A stretch of 64,000 nucleotides of DNA from Mucilaginibacter daejeonensis. Its GTDB lineage: Bacteria; Bacteroidota; Bacteroidia; Sphingobacteriales; Sphingobacteriaceae. Shown here in pieces: positions 9,350 to 18,452 of the stretch. Numbering within the stretch: the first letter of the stretch is position 1; each line of letters opens with the position of its first letter. Where the stretch lies: the NCBI RefSeq assembly GCF_020783335.1, contig NZ_CP086068.1, forward strand, positions 4,650,001-4,714,000, read 5' to 3'. The notes under the pieces were generated by a model. That model worked only from the letters and a program-made list of their open reading frames with translations. It had not been told where the DNA came from and made no database searches. Made by a program: the position numbers and the translations under genes.

Positions 9350-9415
9350 ATTACAACAAAGTAAAAGAAAAATGTCCTTTGTTTAAAGATCTATGAACAA
9401 ATAGGCTCTTTAGAA

Positions 9416-9739
9416 TCAAATATATTTCGTCCAAGCCCAAAGTCTGCGTTGTTTCAGGTACTGCCTATCGTTCTCGTGCGCATAAGCCTCCCGTTCAAAA
9501 ACGATATGCATGTAGGCCCGATGGTGGTCGCGGTAACGCACGAGCCCTATCAAATAATTGATCAGATAGAATAGATAAAATGGGATCACCAGCAGCTCTG
9601 CGGCCTGCCTTAAATGAATGGTCTCGTGCCTGATCAGTACCTCATCGGTCATGAGTTGGCGGTTACGCACTAAAATGAAGGGGAATAAGGCCATGCCATC
9701 TACCTTTAACCATGGCGCTATGATCACTGGCGGCCTCAT
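9416..9739 (-). CDS. Small membrane-associated HExxH protein (metallopeptidase-like)
   Basis: Protein of 107 residues. HETIH at 38-42 is a zincin HExxH motif, followed by a hydrophobic helix (about 48-66) and FEREAYAHE (81-89), where a Glu could be the third zinc ligand. This layout resembles a stripped-down M56/BlaR1-type metallopeptidase core, but at this size activity is uncertain. Its ATG overlaps the TGA of the upstream gene by 4 nt (ATGA), so the two are translationally coupled. Function is inferred from the motif only. Confidence 0.65.
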   Translation of the reverse strand: MRPPVIIAPWLKVDGMALFPFILVRNRQLMTDEVLIRHETIHLRQAAELLVIPFYLFYLINYLIGLVRYRDHHRAYMHIVFEREAYAHENDRQYLKQRRLWAWTKYI

Positions 9740-10485
9740 TGCTGCGGCGTGCTGGCAAAGGGATCCTGAGCGATATAGTTAGGATTGCGTTTGAAGCGCT
9801 TCAAGTTGCCTTTGATCCAACTCAGGAATTCATAATCACTGGCGGTAGATGCCTGGTAGTAGCTGGGCCGGTAGCGGTTCATGAAATTAGTGAGCTGTTG
9901 ATCTTTCAGGCCGGTCACCTTTTCAACCAGCGTACGGTTAAAGCGCTGATCGATCACGTTCAGCTTGTAGTCCTGCTCAATGAGTTCGCGCAGGTGTGCC
10001 GCGTTGCGCCCGCTTCGGCTGATCATGTTCCATATAGCATCGATGCTCAAGCCTGCACCCGCCCCGGGCGATAGGGTAAGCAGATCACGCCGCGCAAGTG
10101 AGCCATACACCTTGGTGTAATCACGCTTGGTCTGTTCTAATCTTTTTTGGGCACTGAGTACCGTATCGCGAACGTTCACGGGCTTGAGTACGATACTGCT
10201 GGCTTTCAGGTAGGCCAATACGTCACCTTTAGCTTGCACTTTGATCGTGTCGGTAAAATAGCCCATTTTACTCAGCACCAGCAGATCGCCGGGCTGACCT
10301 TGGATCCTGAACTCGGCTTTTAAATTGTTGTACACCGACTGACCGTTACGCAGGTTACGAATGTTCACCAACGCGATACGCTCTTTGGTATTGCGATCAA
10401 ATACAAGACCGGCCAGCGGTTTATCCTGAGCAAAGGCGCCCAAGGCAAAAACACATAATATGACCAATAGCCGGTATCTCATCAA
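9736..10485 (-). CDS. Secreted carboxypeptidase-regulatory-like domain protein
   Basis: Protein of 249 residues with signal peptide 1-19 (ending GAFAQ). Residues about 22-100 look like the CarboxypepD_reg-like beta-sandwich seen at the N-terminus of Bacteroidota surface proteins (KPLAGLVFDRNTKERIALVN and LVLSKMGYFTDTI). The rest is helical and charged with no barrel, so this is not a TonB receptor. Its stop codon overlaps the start of the small HExxH gene (ATGA), pointing to paired function, perhaps at the envelope. The specific role is unknown. Confidence 0.7.
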   Translation of the reverse strand: MMRYRLLVILCVFALGAFAQDKPLAGLVFDRNTKERIALVNIRNLRNGQSVYNNLKAEFRIQGQPGDLLVLSKMGYFTDTIKVQAKGDVLAYLKASSIVLKPVNVRDTVLSAQKRLEQTKRDYTKVYGSLARRDLLTLSPGAGAGLSIDAIWNMISRSGRNAAHLRELIEQDYKLNVIDQRFNRTLVEKVTGLKDQQLTNFMNRYRPSYYQASTASDYEFLSWIKGNLKRFKRNPNYIAQDPFASTPQQ

Positions 10486-10599
10486 AGCAAAATTATCAGA
10501 TCTGCATAATTAACTCAAATTAGCCACTTATGGTATAGCGTTAACTATTTTTAACAACACCATGCGGGCATGCCAGATCTGGCGCATAACAATGAACAA

Positions 10600-11544
10600 T
10601 TATTGTGCTATGATGAGTTGCTGACCGATCTTGATGCTATTATCGGTCATGTTGTTGAGTGCTTTAAGCTGATCAACAGTGAGGTTAAAACGTTTGGAGA
10701 TGTTGTAAAGCGTATCGCCGGTAGTAACGGTGTAGTACCGCCCCTGCGTAGATGACGATATGGTCGTCGGGGTGTTATTGCGGCTGCCCGGATAAAGCGA
10801 ACCAGGGGCAATGCTTACGATCGAATCCTTGGCAGCTTTACCCGCATTCTTGTTGATCTGGGCCAGTACGCGGTCCTCGCGCTTGATCTTTTGTATCTCG
10901 CCTTCGGGGCGGTCATACTGAGCCAGGTTGTATTTAACGATGGCGTTGATCAGCAATTGAGGGTACTGCGGATTGGTGGCATAACCACACTCCTTCAAGC
11001 CAAAGGCCCAGCCTTCATAATCGTTCTTGTCCAGTTCGAATAACTTGGCGTAACGCTTACGTTTTAGGAATTCCGAATGGTCACGATATGATTCCTCAGG
11101 GTTATTGTATACCCTGAAACAATCATTGGGGCGATCATCATCCTTATAATAGCTGCGGCCGGTCCAGTCGCTGGTGCATTTGATGCCGAAGTGGTTATTG
11201 GCCACACGGGCCAGTTCGCCGTTACCAAAACCCGACTCGAATAGTCCCTGCGCCAGCGTGATACTGGCAGGGATACCATAAAGATTCATTTCCTTAATGG
11301 CAATGGCCTTAAAACGGTCAACGTAGCTAGCTACGGTATAAGCAGGATAGGTAAGCGTTCCTGGTGTTACTTTGTTCTCGCGTTGTACACGCTCATTGTT
11401 GGTCTTAGCGACCTCTTTAGGAATAGTTGGGGTTTCTTTAGCACGCGGAGTATTGGTCATGACACCGCCCACCGTCTTTTTACGGCTTGAACACGCCGAA
11501 AGTGCTAATACGATGACAGAAAAATAGAACAGCTTCTTGATCAC
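10600..11544 (-). CDS. Glucosaminidase (GH73) lipoprotein with LysM domain
   Basis: Peptidoglycan hydrolase of 314 residues. A lipoprotein signal ends LALSAC with the lipidated Cys at 18. A Lys/Thr-rich linker precedes the GH73 endo-beta-N-acetylglucosaminidase domain (about 72-215), with the typical ITLAQGLFESGFG, ELARVANNHFGIKC and Tyr-rich motifs; the Glu of FESG is the likely catalytic acid. A single LysM domain (about 268-312, YYTVTTGDTLYNISKRFNLT) binds glycan. It lies 80 nt from a second GH73 gene on the same strand, a tandem paralogous pair. It acts in the periplasm or inner face of the outer membrane in wall remodelling. Confidence 0.92.
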   Translation of the reverse strand: MIKKLFYFSVIVLALSACSSRKKTVGGVMTNTPRAKETPTIPKEVAKTNNERVQRENKVTPGTLTYPAYTVASYVDRFKAIAIKEMNLYGIPASITLAQGLFESGFGNGELARVANNHFGIKCTSDWTGRSYYKDDDRPNDCFRVYNNPEESYRDHSEFLKRKRYAKLFELDKNDYEGWAFGLKECGYATNPQYPQLLINAIVKYNLAQYDRPEGEIQKIKREDRVLAQINKNAGKAAKDSIVSIAPGSLYPGSRNNTPTTISSSTQGRYYTVTTGDTLYNISKRFNLTVDQLKALNNMTDNSIKIGQQLIIAQ

Positions 11545-11624
11545 AGGGCCTTGCGTGGAATAACGTTATGAAAGACGGCCGTACAGAATTCGCTGAACGG
11601 CCTTGATAACGTCAGGTATCTTTG

Positions 11625-12155
11625 TTAGTGCTTTTTAGGTTCGGCGTTGGCTGAATCAGGTTGCTCATCGTAAGCGTGCAGATCATATTTGTGGATCAGG
11701 CCTAAAACCTGTGAGCCCCATTTACGACTGCTGGCATATCCGCTGCGCTGTATACCTTTTACCCAGCTTTTGTAATCATAATGTGAAAGACTGCTTGATA
11801 AATGACTGAACTGCTTACGCTCGGTCATGATGCGGGCAAAATCCTGGAACGACTCCATGGCCGAATCGTATTGTTTATAAGATGACCTGGTGGCCTTGCG
11901 TCCGATATTTGATACAGGGCTTCTGCCTTTTACGCCAAAGTGGTTGTTCTGTGTGCGGGCAAGTTTGCTGTTACCGTTAGCACTTTCGTGCATGGCTATA
12001 GCTAAAATGATGCTGGCCGGAACGCCGCTCTCGTGCATGATGCGGATGGCATTGTTTTTGAACTTATCGATGTAAGAATCAGATGTGTTCTTTTGTTGTG
12101 CTGATGCCGCAAAGGTGGTGGCTAACAAACAGGCGAACAGTAAGAGTTTCTTCAT
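11625..12155 (-). CDS. Secreted glucosaminidase (GH73) family protein
   Basis: Compact GH73 glucosaminidase of 176 residues. Signal peptide 1-19 (ending FAASA) is followed directly by the catalytic domain, with ASIILAIAMHESANGNSKLA (Glu of HES likely catalytic) and QNNHFGVKG. Unlike its neighbour it has no LysM domain and no lipobox, so it is probably free in the periplasm. It starts 2 nt after the O-methyltransferase stop, so the two are in one transcript. Confidence 0.9.
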   Translation of the reverse strand: MKKLLLFACLLATTFAASAQQKNTSDSYIDKFKNNAIRIMHESGVPASIILAIAMHESANGNSKLARTQNNHFGVKGRSPVSNIGRKATRSSYKQYDSAMESFQDFARIMTERKQFSHLSSSLSHYDYKSWVKGIQRSGYASSRKWGSQVLGLIHKYDLHAYDEQPDSANAEPKKH

Positions 12156-12157
12156 AA

Positions 12158-12796
12158 TTACTTTTTTCTGATGATGAGTACGCCGTCGCGCACAGGTAGT
12201 ATTAGTTTTTCAACCTGTGTGTTAACAGCTATCCTGTCATTTAGTTCTCTGAAAAGTTGAGTATCGGCATCATTAGCATCGCCATACACTTTTCCTTTCC
12301 AAAGTACGTTATCAATTATTATTAAACCTCCCGGTCGTAACTTGTCAATGATCAACTCGAAGTAAGTAAGATTGTTCTTCTTATCCGCGTCAATAAAACT
12401 AAGGTCGTAAACATTTTCGGTTAATCCAAATAAGATCTCACAGGCATCGCCCATGTGCAGCTCTATTTGTCCTTGTACGCCAGCCAGTTGGAAATTGTTT
12501 CGGAGCGTATCCTCCAGCTCGGGGTTGCCTTCAATGGTGTGTACCTTACCTCCTTCGGCAAGGCCCTCAGCCAGGCAAATAGTGGCATAACCGGTAAATG
12601 CGCCCACTTCTAACACCAGTTTAGGCTGTATCATTTTACTCAGCATGCTGAGCAGCCGACCCTGGTAATGGCCGCTCATCATGTGCGGTTTCAACTGCTT
12701 CAAATAAGTTTCACGACCTATTTTTTTTAATGCCTCAGGCTCTGCATCGCAATGGGTATCGAGGTAGGCTTGCAGTTCAGGATCCAGTATCTCCAT
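12158..12796 (-). CDS. O-methyltransferase family 3 (class I SAM-dependent)
   Basis: Cytoplasmic SAM-dependent O-methyltransferase of 212 residues, the usual length for the catechol/caffeoyl-CoA O-methyltransferase-like family. Motif I is VLEVGAFTGYATICLAEGL, the acidic residue ending strand 2 is in VHTIEGNPE, and the metal-binding Asp lies in LSFIDADKKN. The second metal site region is IIIDNVLWKG. The physiological substrate cannot be told from the sequence. It is directly followed by a GH73 glucosaminidase gene. Confidence 0.9.
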   Translation of the reverse strand: MEILDPELQAYLDTHCDAEPEALKKIGRETYLKQLKPHMMSGHYQGRLLSMLSKMIQPKLVLEVGAFTGYATICLAEGLAEGGKVHTIEGNPELEDTLRNNFQLAGVQGQIELHMGDACEILFGLTENVYDLSFIDADKKNNLTYFELIIDKLRPGGLIIIDNVLWKGKVYGDANDADTQLFRELNDRIAVNTQVEKLILPVRDGVLIIRKK

Positions 12797-12848
12797 GCGG
12801 CAAAGGTAGGCATTTTGAAATTAGCCGTTCCTGACGCGGATCTGTCAC

Positions 12849-13352
12849 TCACCGTTCGCCTATCCAGCCCTTCGATTTCAGGTATAACAACCCGATCAGC
12901 GTGAGTACGATAATGCCCATGATCCCGTTGGCCAGCGGCTTACGGCTGTCACCTTCTTTATAGAACGGAACATCGTTCTTTTCGATCGTGTACACACCCC
13001 GCCTTACTGATTGCTCCTCTTCCTTGTAAATGTCCTCGTAGTACACATCGATCACATCGCCGGGTTTGAGCTGGTCTACCTTGTCAACTTCCGGGGCAAA
13101 TTCGAACTGATCATGGCCGACGAAAAGCTCAAGTGGTTTGTCAAAGTTTTCGAGAGTGAGATAACGGTACTTACCAGCATCACGCGAAGGCAGGTCCTGG
13201 TAGGTCTTCGCGATGGAAGCTATACGGCGCTGAATATGCAAATGCTCGCTCTTAGGCTTATCTTGCTGATACAGCAGCTTCAAGGTCAGGAAGGCGGCGA
13301 AACCCAGACCTAATAGGTACTCCCAAAAGTGGGCATGACTTAGTTTTTTCAA
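12849..13352 (-). CDS. Hypothetical protein with two terminal membrane helices
   Basis: Protein of 167 residues with a membrane helix near each end (about 11-28 and 143-160) and a soluble middle domain of about 110 residues. The middle has alternating strands (KYRYLTLENFDKPLELFVGH and DVIDVYYEDIYKEEEQ) that could form an OB- or SH3-like barrel in the periplasm. The C-terminus is short and basic. No family is recognised. It lies just downstream of the efp terminator and 52 nt upstream of the O-methyltransferase gene on the same strand. Confidence 0.7.
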   Translation of the reverse strand: MKKLSHAHFWEYLLGLGFAAFLTLKLLYQQDKPKSEHLHIQRRIASIAKTYQDLPSRDAGKYRYLTLENFDKPLELFVGHDQFEFAPEVDKVDQLKPGDVIDVYYEDIYKEEEQSVRRGVYTIEKNDVPFYKEGDSRKPLANGIMGIIVLTLIGLLYLKSKGWIGER

Positions 13353-13374
13353 AACGCGTATGGGTAGGTCACAA

Positions 13375-13404
13375 AAAAGAGGCCTGATAACTCAGGCCTC
13401 TTTT
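13375..13404 (-). terminator. Terminator downstream of efp
   Basis: Perfect 13-bp hairpin AAAAGAGGCCTGA / TCAGGCCTCTTTT with a 4-nt loop (13388-13391), 20 nt after the efp stop. Read on the minus strand it ends in a run of T. Confidence 0.88.
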
Positions 13405-13424
13405 GATATGATATGTAAGTTGGA

Positions 13425-13988
13425 TCAACCTTTTACACGCTCGATGTAAGCCCCGGTAGCGGTATCTACCTTTACTTTATCGCCTTCGTTAATGAACAAC
13501 GGTACGCGGATCTCGGCACCGGTCTCCACTGTTGCGGCCTTCAAGGCGTTGGTCGATGTATCACCTTTAACGGCTGGCTCCGAGTAAGTGATCTCTAACT
13601 CTACAGAAGCTGGTGCTTGTGCCATGATCGGCTCATCACTTTCAAAAGCGATGATCACGTTCACACCTTCCTTCAAAAATTTAACAGAGTTACCGAACAG
13701 GAACTTAGGGACGTTGAATTGCTCATAAGTGGTGTTATCCATTACCACCATATCGTTACCATCCTCGTACAAGTACTGGTAATCATTGGTCTCCACACGG
13801 GCAATGGTCACCTCCTCATCGGTACGGAAACGGTATTCTACCAATTTACCCGACTTAACGTTACGCATACGGGCCTGGTAAAAGGCACGTAAGTTACCTG
13901 GGGTACGGTGAATGAACTCCTCAACCTGCACTAATTCTCCGTTAAAGCGGAGTATATTCCCATTTTTTACTTCTGATGCTTTAGACAT
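13425..13988 (-). CDS. efp: Elongation factor P with Asn at the loop tip
   Basis: EF-P of 187 residues, relieving ribosome stalling at polyproline stretches. The start at 13988 (MSKASEVKNG) is chosen over one 20 codons upstream because it gives the normal EF-P N-terminus. Three domains are visible: KOW-like N-terminal (about 1-65), OB domain II (FNVPKFLFGNSVKFLKEGVN) and OB domain III (VETGAEIRVPLFINEGDKVK). The tip of the first-domain loop reads TPGNLRAF. Aligned with the PGKGQAF of E. coli, the modified Lys34 is replaced by Asn32, so lysylation (EpmA) or rhamnosylation (EarP) at that position is not possible. It follows the M16 peptidase gene on the same strand and has its own terminator. 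Confidence 0.95.
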   Translation of the reverse strand: MSKASEVKNGNILRFNGELVQVEEFIHRTPGNLRAFYQARMRNVKSGKLVEYRFRTDEEVTIARVETNDYQYLYEDGNDMVVMDNTTYEQFNVPKFLFGNSVKFLKEGVNVIIAFESDEPIMAQAPASVELEITYSEPAVKGDTSTNALKAATVETGAEIRVPLFINEGDKVKVDTATGAYIERVKG

Positions 13989-14044
13989 AATATATTTTAG
14001 TGGTGCAAACTTAGCCACTTCATGGCAAACATACAAACAGTTAA

Positions 14045-16888
14045 TCACTTAGCCTCTACCGGATCGCCATCGGCATTCAGCTCCACAATGTCGTAACCCA
14101 ACTTTTGCAGGCCAGGCAGGATGCGTGCCTTATCACCAACCAATAGTATGTTCAGCTTATCAGGCTGGATGTACTGCTTAGCTATAGCAGTGGCTTGGGC
14201 CGGGGTCAGGCTATTCAACATGGCGGTCTGTTTGGCTACGTAGGTCGGCTGTAAGTTGTAATCCAATATGCGTGAGATGAAGCCTGCTTTTTGCGGACCG
14301 GTCTCGAAACGCAAAGCATTACCCTGCCCGATCGCCTTTTTCAGGAACACAACTTCCTCGGCAGTTGGGCCATTGGTGATATAATTCTTTAGCTCGTCCA
14401 TCAAGGCTACCAATGCACTATCGGTCGATGGTGCGCGGATACCAGAACTAAAGAGGTAACCACCGGCATATTTATCGGCACTTACACGTGTGCTGGCCCC
14501 ATAGGTCCAGCCTTTGGTCTCCCGTAGGTAAGTGTTCAAGCGGCTGGTAAAATCGGTACCGAGCGGATAATTGGCCATGTAGAATTTGTAGTACTCGCCG
14601 GTCGGGTCATAACGCAGGTTGTTACCATAGCCCACACTGAATTGGGTTTGAGCGGCCTTAGGCACATCCACCAGATAGATCTTGGTCTTGGCCACAGGCA
14701 AGGCTGCAGCAGGCGCAGCCAGCGTTACCTTTTTAGATGGCAACTTGCTCAGGAAACCCAATTGAGCCAGTGCGGCCGGTTCCTTGATATCACCTACGAT
14801 CACCACTTTAGCACCGTTCGAGGTCAGATAATTGTTGTAGTAGTTTTGTACGTCGGCCAGCGTGATGTTGGCTACGGTACGTTCGGTACCGGCCTCAGGC
14901 AGCCCCAGCACATTGTCAGCACCATAGTTCAGCTTGGCGAATACCACACCGGCAATAGCGGCCGGTTGTGCTTTGGCAAGCTTGAACGATTCGAGGCGTT
15001 GTTTTTTTAAACGGTCGAACGCCTCTTGCGTGAACTTAGGGTTCAATAACCTTTCCTGCAACAGTGCGATAGTTTTGCCTAAGTTGGCTTTTAGCGATTG
15101 TACGCGGAAGACCAATCCATCCACATCATTACCGATCGAGATGCTGCTACCCAGTTTTTGCAGTTCGGCCGCAAATTTTTCGGCAGTATAATTTTTAGTG
15201 TCCTCGTTCATCATAGCCGCGAACATGCTCGATAAGCCAGCTTTTGACAGGTCGGCACCATCGGCCAAACGGCCCCCCGGAATGGTCAGGTTCATGGTCA
15301 CCACCGGCACCTCGGCATTCTCTGAGCCGATCACTCTCACGCCCGAAGGCAGTGTCTTGGTCCAGTAAAGCGGCACCTTGGTCACAGGAACCGGACCTAA
15401 TGCCGGCGCTTTGCTACGGTCAAAATTATCTTTGCCCGGTTTGTATTTTAGGCCGGCATAACCATAGTCAGGGGCTTTGTAGTGGGTGGTATCAATGGTG
15501 TAGTTATCAGCTTTAGCTGCCGCGATGTTGCCGCCTTTGGTCAACACGCTCACGATCACAGCGCCTTTGTTCTTGATGTACTTGTTGTAAGCGTTCAGCA
15601 CATCCTGCCGGGTCAATGCGGTGTATTGATCGATCTCTTTTTGCACACGGTTAGGATCACCGGTAAACGTTTGGAACTGGGCCAACTCCGATACCTTACC
15701 TTCCACACTTTGCAGCCTGTTGATCGATTGCGACTTGATACTGCCTTTGAACTTGGCCATATCCTCTTCAGTAATACCGCGTTTCTCTAAGCTATCCAAT
15801 GCAGCACGGTAAAGCTGTTCCATATCGGCCAGTGTTTTGCCCGGCAGCGGTACCATTTGGATGGTGAACTCGCCGGCCAGTTCGGTATTGCTTTGGTAAG
15901 CCGAGGCCTGCAGGGCAAGTTGCTTTTTAACAACGGTCTGGTACAGCACCGAATTCTTGCCCTGGCCTAATATCTCGGCTAGGCAATCCAACGCGGCCAT
16001 ATCCTTATCATAGTTCGGTACGGTAGGATAGGTGATGGCCAGTAATGGCAACCTTGCATAATTATCGGTATACGATACGTAGCGGTTAGCGCTAAGGCTT
16101 ACCCGTGGTGCTACCACAGGCTTCACCTCAGGACAACGAGGAATAGTGCCAAAATACTTCTCTACCAGTTTGATGGTGCTGGCCGAGTTCAGATCGCCAC
16201 CAATGGTAAGGGTAGCGTTGTTAGGACCATACCAGCGCAAAAAGAAATTCTTAAGGTCGTTAACATTGCTGCGATTCAGATCCTCGATATAGCCGATGGT
16301 GAGCCACGAGTAAGGGTGACCGTATGGATAAAGGTTCTTGCTTGAATACTGACTTACCAAACCGTAAGGGCGGTTATCATAATTCTGGCCACGTTCGTTC
16401 TTCACGGTGGCGCGCTGTATCTCGAAGCGCTCTTGCGTTACTTGTCCCAGCAAAAAGCCCATGCGGTCGGCCTCAAGCCATATCGCGTTTTCCAATACGT
16501 TGGCCGGTACGGTCTCATAATAGTTGGTACGATCACGGTTGGTCGAGCCATTGTTCATACCACCGTTACCGATGGTGATCTTATCGTGTACACCTTTAGG
16601 TGCATGCTCCGATCCCTCGAACATCATGTGCTCAAAGAAGTGGGCGAAGCCTGATTTGCCTATCTCTTCACGTGCCGAACCTACGTGGTAGGTCATATCC
16701 ACGTGTACTAAGGGGTCAGAATGGTCCTCGTGCAGGATAACGGTAAGGCCGTTGGGTAATACATATTTTTCGTAGGGGATCACCAGACCGGTACCGGTCT
16801 TGGTCACCTTTTCCACCAGCTTGGCCTGGCCAAATGCAGTGGCACCTGCCGTAAGCAGGGCAATTGTGATGATCGAGGATCTTTTCAT
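14045..16888 (-). CDS. M16 family metallopeptidase, two-unit form
   Basis: Secreted zinc peptidase of 947 residues with signal peptide 1-20 (ending TAFGQ). The inverted zinc motif HFFEH at 83-87 lies in the N-terminal M16 unit, with the downstream Glu expected in the ATVKNERGQNYDN region. The C-terminal half (from about residue 505, YWTKTLPSGVRVIG) repeats the M16 fold without the zinc motif, as in pitrilysin/insulinase-type proteins. It is probably periplasmic and degrades peptides. The gene precedes efp on the minus strand, with 56 nt between the M16 stop and the efp start. Not lipidated. Confidence 0.93.
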   Translation of the reverse strand: MKRSSIITIALLTAGATAFGQAKLVEKVTKTGTGLVIPYEKYVLPNGLTVILHEDHSDPLVHVDMTYHVGSAREEIGKSGFAHFFEHMMFEGSEHAPKGVHDKITIGNGGMNNGSTNRDRTNYYETVPANVLENAIWLEADRMGFLLGQVTQERFEIQRATVKNERGQNYDNRPYGLVSQYSSKNLYPYGHPYSWLTIGYIEDLNRSNVNDLKNFFLRWYGPNNATLTIGGDLNSASTIKLVEKYFGTIPRCPEVKPVVAPRVSLSANRYVSYTDNYARLPLLAITYPTVPNYDKDMAALDCLAEILGQGKNSVLYQTVVKKQLALQASAYQSNTELAGEFTIQMVPLPGKTLADMEQLYRAALDSLEKRGITEEDMAKFKGSIKSQSINRLQSVEGKVSELAQFQTFTGDPNRVQKEIDQYTALTRQDVLNAYNKYIKNKGAVIVSVLTKGGNIAAAKADNYTIDTTHYKAPDYGYAGLKYKPGKDNFDRSKAPALGPVPVTKVPLYWTKTLPSGVRVIGSENAEVPVVTMNLTIPGGRLADGADLSKAGLSSMFAAMMNEDTKNYTAEKFAAELQKLGSSISIGNDVDGLVFRVQSLKANLGKTIALLQERLLNPKFTQEAFDRLKKQRLESFKLAKAQPAAIAGVVFAKLNYGADNVLGLPEAGTERTVANITLADVQNYYNNYLTSNGAKVVIVGDIKEPAALAQLGFLSKLPSKKVTLAAPAAALPVAKTKIYLVDVPKAAQTQFSVGYGNNLRYDPTGEYYKFYMANYPLGTDFTSRLNTYLRETKGWTYGASTRVSADKYAGGYLFSSGIRAPSTDSALVALMDELKNYITNGPTAEEVVFLKKAIGQGNALRFETGPQKAGFISRILDYNLQPTYVAKQTAMLNSLTPAQATAIAKQYIQPDKLNILLVGDKARILPGLQKLGYDIVELNADGDPVEAK

Positions 16889-16963
16889 GAAGTTAAATCG
16901 CGTTGCAGCTAATTTAAACTTTTTAAAGCAACCACGCCAGACCGCTCCGTATTAAACCGTGGG

Positions 16964-17596
16964 CTATTTTTTAAAGTCGGTGATGAGTAAATGCTCGGTG
17001 CAAAAGTCATACTCCTGCTCCTGGTTAGAGCCTACGATCACCAGCCTGCCCTTGGCAAAGCGTTCTACTAGTGTACGGTACCAATGAGCTCCCTGCACGT
17101 CCAGGTTGGCGGTAGGTTCATCGAGCATCAGCATGACCGTGTCTGAACAGAAGGCCAGGGCCAGTTTGAGCCGCTGTTTCATGCCTGATGAAAAGTAGCG
17201 CACCAGTTTGTTGCGGCTGGCCTGCATACCTAACATATCGATCAAGCCTGCTTGATCCATCCCGGGCACATAAGGCTTGAACTTAAAATGCATCTCAATC
17301 ACTTCCAGTAGCGTGAAATCCTCGATGAGTTCGAGGTAAGGGGCGGCCAAACTTACGTGGCGATAAAGGTCCTCCACGTGCAGATCCTTCCCTGCATAGC
17401 TAAAGCTGACCTTGCCTTCAGAGGGAGACAGGCTGCCGTTCAGTATTTGAAGTAAAGTGGATTTTCCAGAACCATTGGGGCCTAACACCGCATAGCTGCT
17501 GCCCGAGGTAAAGGTGCGATCGATACCCCTGAATATCCAGTCGCGGTTAAAGCGGCGGCCGGTATTGGCTAAGGTGATGTTCAGTGCATGGTCCAT
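16964..17596 (-). CDS. ABC transporter ATP-binding protein (stand-alone)
   Basis: ATPase subunit of 210 residues. Walker A GPNGSGKST is at 39-47, the signature is YFSSGMKQRLKLALAF, and Walker B is VMLMLDEPTANLD. It is small and without extra domains, resembling CcmA- or LolD-sized subunits. No permease lies beside it: neighbours are lpxA (71 nt upstream on the same strand) and the M16 peptidase downstream. Substrate unknown; a link to envelope lipid assembly is suggested only by position in the lipid A block. Confidence 0.88.
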   Translation of the reverse strand: MDHALNITLANTGRRFNRDWIFRGIDRTFTSGSSYAVLGPNGSGKSTLLQILNGSLSPSEGKVSFSYAGKDLHVEDLYRHVSLAAPYLELIEDFTLLEVIEMHFKFKPYVPGMDQAGLIDMLGMQASRNKLVRYFSSGMKQRLKLALAFCSDTVMLMLDEPTANLDVQGAHWYRTLVERFAKGRLVIVGSNQEQEYDFCTEHLLITDFKK

Positions 17597-17667
17597 AATA
17601 GATGGTTCATGACCGTGAAAGCGGGGCGTCTATTCGCCAAGCTTCAACGACCATGAACCTAATGCGG

Positions 17668-18450
17668 TCAAGCGTTGCCGAAACCCTTCATGATACCGCG
17701 CTGCGAGCCCTGTATAAAATTCAGGATCTCGTCGCGCTCGGCGGTCGGCTTAAAATCGGCTTCAATGATATCCATGGCCTTACTCACATTGCTGTTCTTA
17801 ACGAACAGAGTGCGATAAATATCCTGTATCTCATTGATCTTTTCGTCCTTGTAACCCCGGCGGCGCAAGCCTACCGAGTTGATGCCGGCATACGACAGTG
17901 GTTCGCGCGCCGCCTTTACGTATGGTGGCACATCCTTACGTACCAGTGAACCACCGGTAACAAAGGCATGCGAACCAATGTTGCAGAACTGATGTATGGC
18001 CACCATACCTGCCAACACCACATAATTACCGATGGTAACGTGACCCGCGATGGTGGTGTTATTAGAGAATATGCAGTTATCTCCGATCACGCAATCATGC
18101 GCTACGTGGCAGTAGGCCATGATCAGGCAGTTGCTGCCGATCTCGGTCTTCCAGTGATCTTTGGTGCCACGGTTAACGGTAACACATTCACGTATGGTGG
18201 TGTTATCGCCAATAGTGGCCAGGGTATTTTCTCCTTTGAATTTAAGGTCTTGCGGAATGGCCGAGATCACAGCGCCCGGAAATATGCGGCAATTTTTGCC
18301 AATTCGGGCACCATCCATGATCACCGCGTTAGAGCCGATCCATGAACCTTCACCTATCTCCACATCCTTATGAATGGTCACAAATGGCTCGATCACCACG
18401 TTATCAGCGATCTTGGCCTGCGGATGTATGTATGCTAATGGCTGGATCAT
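17668..18450 (-). CDS. lpxA: Acyl-ACP--UDP-N-acetylglucosamine O-acyltransferase
   Basis: First enzyme of lipid A synthesis: transfers a 3-hydroxyacyl chain from ACP to the 3-OH of UDP-GlcNAc in the cytoplasm. The 260 residues show a left-handed beta-helix of hexapeptide repeats (AYIHPQAKIADNVVIEPFVT) with the catalytic His region CHVAHDC at 114-120 (His118 corresponds to E. coli His125). A helical C-terminal cap follows. Its start lies 2 nt after the lpxC/fabZ stop in the order lpxD-lpxC/fabZ-lpxA, so the three are one transcription unit. Confidence 0.96.
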   Translation of the reverse strand: MIQPLAYIHPQAKIADNVVIEPFVTIHKDVEIGEGSWIGSNAVIMDGARIGKNCRIFPGAVISAIPQDLKFKGENTLATIGDNTTIRECVTVNRGTKDHWKTEIGSNCLIMAYCHVAHDCVIGDNCIFSNNTTIAGHVTIGNYVVLAGMVAIHQFCNIGSHAFVTGGSLVRKDVPPYVKAAREPLSYAGINSVGLRRRGYKDEKINEIQDIYRTLFVKNSNVSKAMDIIEADFKPTAERDEILNFIQGSQRGIMKGFGNA

Positions 18451-18452
18451 AC

